Assembly: GCA_029218485.1 (NCBI GenBank)
Contig: JAQXRK010000242.1
Location: 1 to 8,788 of the forward strand
Length of the DNA: 8,788 nt
Source: a bacterium
GTDB taxonomy: Bacteria > Bacillota > Clostridia > Christensenellales > CAG-138
Direction of reading: 5' to 3'
Under the pieces are notes generated by a model. It searched no databases. It was not told the origin of the DNA and worked only from the letters and a program-made list of their open reading frames with translations. The position numbers and the translations under genes were made by a program. Below, one piece after another: positions 5,266 to 8,788 of the stretch; position 1 is the stretch's first letter, and every line of letters starts with the position of its first letter.

Positions 5266-6294
5266 ATGTCCATACTGGAAACCCTGAAGAGCATCCATAC
5301 GGAGGCCATGGAAAAGCTCAAAGCCGGGCGAACCGCGGAGGAGCTCGATCAGCTTCGCGTCTCCACGCTCGGCAAGAACGGACAGCTGACGGCCATTCTG
5401 CGCACGATGGGCAAGCTCTTGCCCGAGGAGCGCGCCGCCGTCGGCGCCGAGGCCAACCGCATCAAGCAGGCGTTTGAGTCTGCGCTGGAATCGCGCCGCA
5501 AGGAGCTGGCCGCCATCGCACAGCAGGCCCGCTTTGAGGCCGAAACGCTCGATGTGACCGCCCCCGGCGAAAACAAGCGCCCGATGGGCCGTCTGCATCC
5601 GATGACGCAGACATACCGCGAGATCCGCGACGCGCTGGTCGGCATGGGCTTCTCCTTGTTCGGCGGCCCGGAGATCGAGCTGGATGACAACAACTTCACG
5701 CTGCTCAACCTCCCGAAGGACCATCCGGCACGCGATATGCAGGATACGTTCTACGTCAACGAAAACGTTGTGCTCCGCACGCACACCTCCCCCTGCGAAA
5801 TCCGCGCGCTCAAGGGCGTCAAGCCGCCGTTCCGGCTCGTCATGCCCGGCCGCGTGTTCCGCGTGGACGAGGTGGACGCCTCGCATTCGCCGGTGTTCAT
5901 GCAGATGGAGGGCTTTATCATGGACCGGAACCTGACGCTCGGCGACCTCAAGGGCACGCTCGACGCGTTCATCCACGCCGTGTTCGGCGAAAACGTGAAA
6001 ACGCGCCTTCGCCCCTCCTACTTCCCGTTCACGGAGCCATCGGCCGAGATGGACATGAGCTGCACGATCTGCGGCGGCAAGGGCTGCCGCGTGTGCAAGG
6101 GCACGGGCTGGATCGAAATCCTCGGCTGCGGCGTGACCAACCCGCATGAGCTGGAAAACTGCGGCTTCGATCCAAGCGAATGGACGGCGCTGGCCTTCGG
6201 CATCGGCGTTGACCGCGTGGCCAGCCTCAAGTACGGCATCACCGACATCCGGCTTGAGTACGAAAACGACGCGCGCTTCCTGCGTCAATTCTAA
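5266..6294 (+). CDS. pheS: Phenylalanyl-tRNA synthetase alpha subunit
   Basis: PheS is the catalytic half of the cytoplasmic alpha2-beta2 enzyme that charges tRNA-Phe with phenylalanine using ATP. The 342 residues match the family's usual length. Residues 1-95 form the tRNA-binding coiled coil, and the class II catalytic core follows. THTSP (172-176), GRVFR (195-199) in motif 2, and GIGVDR (312-317) in motif 3 are present. CxxC-x4-CxxC (Cys266, 269, 274, 277) sits in the insertion often seen in Firmicutes. Unusually, the FHQ-x-EG signature reads FMQMEG (211-216), and the usual GMVHP-like segment reads GVTNP (289-293). ATG 5266 was chosen because AAAGGAG (5249-5255) lies 10 nt upstream. Earlier in-frame starts fall inside the T-box. 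It forms an operon with pheT under T-box control. Confidence 0.96.
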   Translation: MSILETLKSIHTEAMEKLKAGRTAEELDQLRVSTLGKNGQLTAILRTMGKLLPEERAAVGAEANRIKQAFESALESRRKELAAIAQQARFEAETLDVTAPGENKRPMGRLHPMTQTYREIRDALVGMGFSLFGGPEIELDDNNFTLLNLPKDHPARDMQDTFYVNENVVLRTHTSPCEIRALKGVKPPFRLVMPGRVFRVDEVDASHSPVFMQMEGFIMDRNLTLGDLKGTLDAFIHAVFGENVKTRLRPSYFPFTEPSAEMDMSCTICGGKGCRVCKGTGWIEILGCGVTNPHELENCGFDPSEWTALAFGIGVDRVASLKYGITDIRLEYENDARFLRQF

Positions 6295-6299
6295 GGAGG
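6292..6299 (+). promoter_or_regulatory. pheT ribosome binding site overlapping the pheS stop
   Basis: The TAA stop of pheS forms the first bases of TAAGGAGG, a near-perfect Shine-Dalgarno sequence 9 nt before the pheT start at 6309. The overlap suggests coupled translation, which helps equal production of the two subunits. Confidence 0.9.
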
Positions 6300-6308
6300 A
6301 AACCGATT

Positions 6309-8705
6309 ATGAAACTGCCGCTTCGCTGGCTCAAGGAATATGTGGACTACAACGTAACGAACGAGGAGTTCGTGGAAAAGATGATGTGGCGCGGGTTCGA
6401 GATGGCCTCGATCGATCCCGAGCTGCCGGGCGTGGAGGGCGTGGTCGTCGGCCGCGTCAACTCCATCGTCAAGCATGAAAACTCCGATCACCTCAATATC
6501 TGTCAGGTGGACGTCGGAACCGAGGTGCTCCAGATCGTCACCGGTGCGCAGAACGTAACCGCCGGTGCGCTCGTGCCGGTTGCGCTGGTCGGTGCAAAGC
6601 TCGGCAACCAGGTCATGCAGCCGGTCAATATGCGCGGTGTGGACAGCTACGGCATGCTCTGCTCCGGCAAGGAGCTGGGCCTGTCCGACGCCGATTACCC
6701 CGGCAGCGAGGTAAACGGCATCCTGCTGCTGCAGGAGGAGCATCCGCTCGGCCAGCCGATCGCCGAGGCCGTCGGGCTGGACAGCGTGGTGTTCGACATC
6801 GAGCTCACGCCGAACCGCCCGGACTGCGCATCGATCATCGGCATCTGCCGCGAAGCTGCCGCCGCGCTCGGGCAAACGTTCCGCGAGCCGGAAATCCGCA
6901 AGGTCGCCGGTACCGGCAATGAGGCCGACTACGCCTCCGTGACCGTTGAAAACGCCGCGCTCTGCCCGCGCTATACCGCGCGCGTCGTCACCGACATCCG
7001 CATCGAGCCTTCGCCCGCATGGATGCAGAAGAAGTTGCGCAGCGTCGGCATGCGGCCGATCAACAACATCGTGGATATCACGAACTATGTGCTCGTGGAA
7101 TATGGCCATCCCATGCACGCGTTCGACCTCGCCTGCGTTTCCGGCGGCCATATCGTCGTCCGCAACGCGGAGGAAAACGAGGTCGTCACCACGCTCGACG
7201 GCAAGCAGCGCCCGGTCACGCCGGATATGCTGCTCATCGCCGACCCGGAGAAGGGCGTTGGCATCGCGGGCGTGATGGGCGGCGAGAACTCCGAGATCAC
7301 GGAGAGCACGAAGGCGGTTCTGTTTGAATCCGCCGTGTTCAAGAGCAGCAACATCCGCCAGACGGCGCGCAAGCTCCACCATGTGACGGATGCGGCCGCG
7401 CGCTTCATCAAGGGCGTGGAGCCGGTCAATGCGCAGCTCGCGCTCGACCGCGCGATCGAGCTTGTCGATGAGCTGCACGCCGGCAGGGTCGTCGGCCGGA
7501 CGATCGATGTCTGCGCAGCCGACCTGAGCGAACGGGTGGCCGATGTGGACGTCAAGCACATCAACCGCCTGCTCGCGCTCGACCTCTCCGCCGCGGAGAT
7601 GGCGAGAATGCTCAAAACGATCGGCATCGACAGCATTCCGCTGATCAACCGGCTCAAGGTGCGCATTCCGCACTTCCGCACGGATATCGAAACCGGAATT
7701 GAGGCGGACGCGGACATCGCCGAGGAAATCGCGCGCATCTACGGCTATTACAACATCGCGCCGACGCTCATGCGGGGCGATACGTTCACCGGCCGCGTGG
7801 ACGGTGCGTTCGCCTTTGAGGACAGGGTGAAGGACACGCTCTGCGCGCTCGGCGCCTATGAGATGTACAACTACAACTTCACCGGCCCCGCCGCGCTCGA
7901 TGCACTTCGCCTGGCCGCGGAGGATGAAAAGCGGCAGGCCGTGCGGCTGCTGAACCCGTTCGGCGAGGATCAGAGCCTCATGCGCACCACGCTGTATATC
8001 GGCATGCTCGATTCCGCGCAGCGCAACATGAACCGCCGGACCGAGCAGGGCCGCTTCTTCGAGGTGGGCAATGTGCACTTCGACAACAACGAAACGCTCC
8101 CGGAGGAGCGGACGATGGTCGGGCTGCTGTTCTTCGGCGCCGAAGAATCGTTCTATACGCTCAAGGGCGCGGTGGAAGCGCTGTTCGACGCCTGCAGCGT
8201 CGGCGCTCGCAGCTACAGCCGCACGGCAAGCCCCTATTTCCAGCCCGGCCGCGCCGCAGCCATCACCGCCGATGACGGGCGCGTACTCGGCGAGCTGGGT
8301 CAGCTCCATCCGGATACGCTCAAGGCGTTCGGAATCGACGTGCCCGTCTATACCGCTGAGCTGTCCATGCAGGCGATGCGCGACTGCTGCACCGGCACGA
8401 AGAAGTTCTGCCCGCTGCCGCGCTTCCCGCTCGTTCCGCGTGACCTCTCGGTCGTCGTAGACCGCTCGGTCGAAACCGCGGCGCTGCAGCGCGTGATCGA
8501 GCAGGCGAAAACCGATGTGCTGGTGGAAAACGTGAAGCTGTTCGACACCTATGAGGGCGCCGGTATCCTGCCGGGCAAGAAGAGCCTCGCCTACACCTTC
8601 ACGCTCCGCGCTGCGGATCACACGCTCAATGACGAGGAGATCAAGCGCGCCATGGATGCGGTCATTGCCGCGCTTGAGCAGGCCGGCGCGCCGCTGCGCG
8701 TCTGA
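6309..8705 (+). CDS. pheT: Phenylalanyl-tRNA synthetase beta subunit
   Basis: PheT supplies tRNA recognition and editing of mischarged Tyr-tRNA-Phe in the alpha2-beta2 enzyme. The 798 residues are full length for the bacterial type. Domains in order are: an N-terminal segment, an EMAP/OB-fold tRNA-binding domain (about 40-150), the B3/B4 editing domain (about 205-395, with YGHPMHAFD at 265-273 and GVMGGENSEI at 321-330), the B5 domain (about 405-475), a degenerate class II core (about 490-690, with NPFGEDQSLMRT at 549-560), and the C-terminal FDX-ACB anticodon-binding domain (about 704-798, with FPLVPRDLSV at 706-715). In the editing domain, the segment usually like SSRFE-x-G-x-D reads AARFIKGVE (363-371), a possible lineage trait. 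The start at ATG 6309 follows a strong Shine-Dalgarno site made partly of the pheS stop. Confidence 0.97.
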   Translation: MKLPLRWLKEYVDYNVTNEEFVEKMMWRGFEMASIDPELPGVEGVVVGRVNSIVKHENSDHLNICQVDVGTEVLQIVTGAQNVTAGALVPVALVGAKLGNQVMQPVNMRGVDSYGMLCSGKELGLSDADYPGSEVNGILLLQEEHPLGQPIAEAVGLDSVVFDIELTPNRPDCASIIGICREAAAALGQTFREPEIRKVAGTGNEADYASVTVENAALCPRYTARVVTDIRIEPSPAWMQKKLRSVGMRPINNIVDITNYVLVEYGHPMHAFDLACVSGGHIVVRNAEENEVVTTLDGKQRPVTPDMLLIADPEKGVGIAGVMGGENSEITESTKAVLFESAVFKSSNIRQTARKLHHVTDAAARFIKGVEPVNAQLALDRAIELVDELHAGRVVGRTIDVCAADLSERVADVDVKHINRLLALDLSAAEMARMLKTIGIDSIPLINRLKVRIPHFRTDIETGIEADADIAEEIARIYGYYNIAPTLMRGDTFTGRVDGAFAFEDRVKDTLCALGAYEMYNYNFTGPAALDALRLAAEDEKRQAVRLLNPFGEDQSLMRTTLYIGMLDSAQRNMNRRTEQGRFFEVGNVHFDNNETLPEERTMVGLLFFGAEESFYTLKGAVEALFDACSVGARSYSRTASPYFQPGRAAAITADDGRVLGELGQLHPDTLKAFGIDVPVYTAELSMQAMRDCCTGTKKFCPLPRFPLVPRDLSVVVDRSVETAALQRVIEQAKTDVLVENVKLFDTYEGAGILPGKKSLAYTFTLRAADHTLNDEEIKRAMDAVIAALEQAGAPLRV

Positions 8706-8726
8706 GCCATCCCGCACGCCCATGTC

Positions 8727-8756
8727 CGGCGCCGGCAGTTCCTGCCGGCGCCGTTG
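8727..8756 (+). terminator. GC-rich hairpin after pheT, probable terminator
   Basis: A perfect 12-bp stem (CGGCGCCGGCAG at 8727-8738 with CTGCCGGCGCCG at 8742-8753) has a 3-nt TTC loop. It lies 21 bp after the pheT stop. The tail is a poor T-run (TTGCATTGT), so termination may be incomplete, or the hairpin may protect the mRNA 3' end. Confidence 0.6.
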
Positions 8757-8763
8757 CATTGTC

Positions 8764-8782
8764 AGGCAACTCCAACTTGCCT
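8764..8782. repeat. Small second hairpin at the window edge
   Basis: AGGCAA (8764-8769) and TTGCCT (8777-8782) can form a 6-bp stem with a 7-nt loop shortly after the pheT hairpin. It is not followed by a T-run inside the window. The sequence ends here, so its role cannot be judged. Confidence 0.35.
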
Positions 8783-8788
8783 CCCGGC

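Noticed and set aside
5239..6288. A 349-codon minus-strand open frame opposite pheS
   Set aside because: It is an antisense shadow caused by GC-rich third positions; it has no domain and no ribosome binding site.
6291..8759. An 822-codon open frame on the minus strand opposite pheT
   Set aside because: It is the mirror of a GC-rich coding gene. The protein is full of Arg, Ala, His and Glu without any family pattern, whereas the plus strand encodes complete PheT.

Overview
The window looks like chromosomal DNA of a GC-rich member of the Clostridia (Firmicutes), probably a gut-type Oscillospirales or Christensenellales lineage. The evidence is a T-box riboswitch in front of pheST, Gram-positive style Shine-Dalgarno sites, a DUF5685-type gene paired with a short J-domain gene, and a DMT transporter with a histidine-rich tail of the kind found in Clostridia. 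G or C strongly dominates third codon positions, so many long antisense open frames appear that are not genes. I see no phage, insertion sequence, CRISPR array, tRNA or rRNA.

Layout. (1) 62-2087, plus strand: an extended -10 promoter drives a tight three-gene operon. Its genes encode a two-helix membrane protein with a zinc ribbon, a DUF5685-like helical protein, and a J-domain/TPR-like protein with a Cys-rich tail. The genes are separated by 3 bp or overlap by 4 bp. (2) 2088-2575: a non-coding gap with a strong, probably bidirectional terminator and a cluster of direct and inverted 15-bp repeats. (3) 2576-3643, minus strand: an EamA/DMT transporter with a His-rich C-terminus. (4) 3644-3930: a divergent promoter region. 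(5) 3931-4995, plus strand: a membrane-anchored metallo-beta-lactamase-fold protein resembling the C-terminal domain of ComEC/Rec2, apparently read from a leaderless mRNA. (6) 4964-8756, plus strand: a promoter embedded in the 3' end of that gene, a phenylalanine T-box leader, pheS and pheT, then a GC-rich hairpin.

How the parts work together. pheS and pheT make the alpha and beta subunits of phenylalanyl-tRNA synthetase. The T-box lets uncharged tRNA-Phe switch their transcription on. The first operon is the least understood part. Its three products each carry conserved-looking Cys (or Cys/His) clusters, and one carries two aspartate-rich motifs reminiscent of isoprenoid synthases, so the genes probably act together in an uncharacterised membrane-linked, possibly metal-dependent process. 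I found no clear entirely new system. The best candidates for follow-up are this operon, the leaderless MBL gene and the repeat cluster at 2399-2508.
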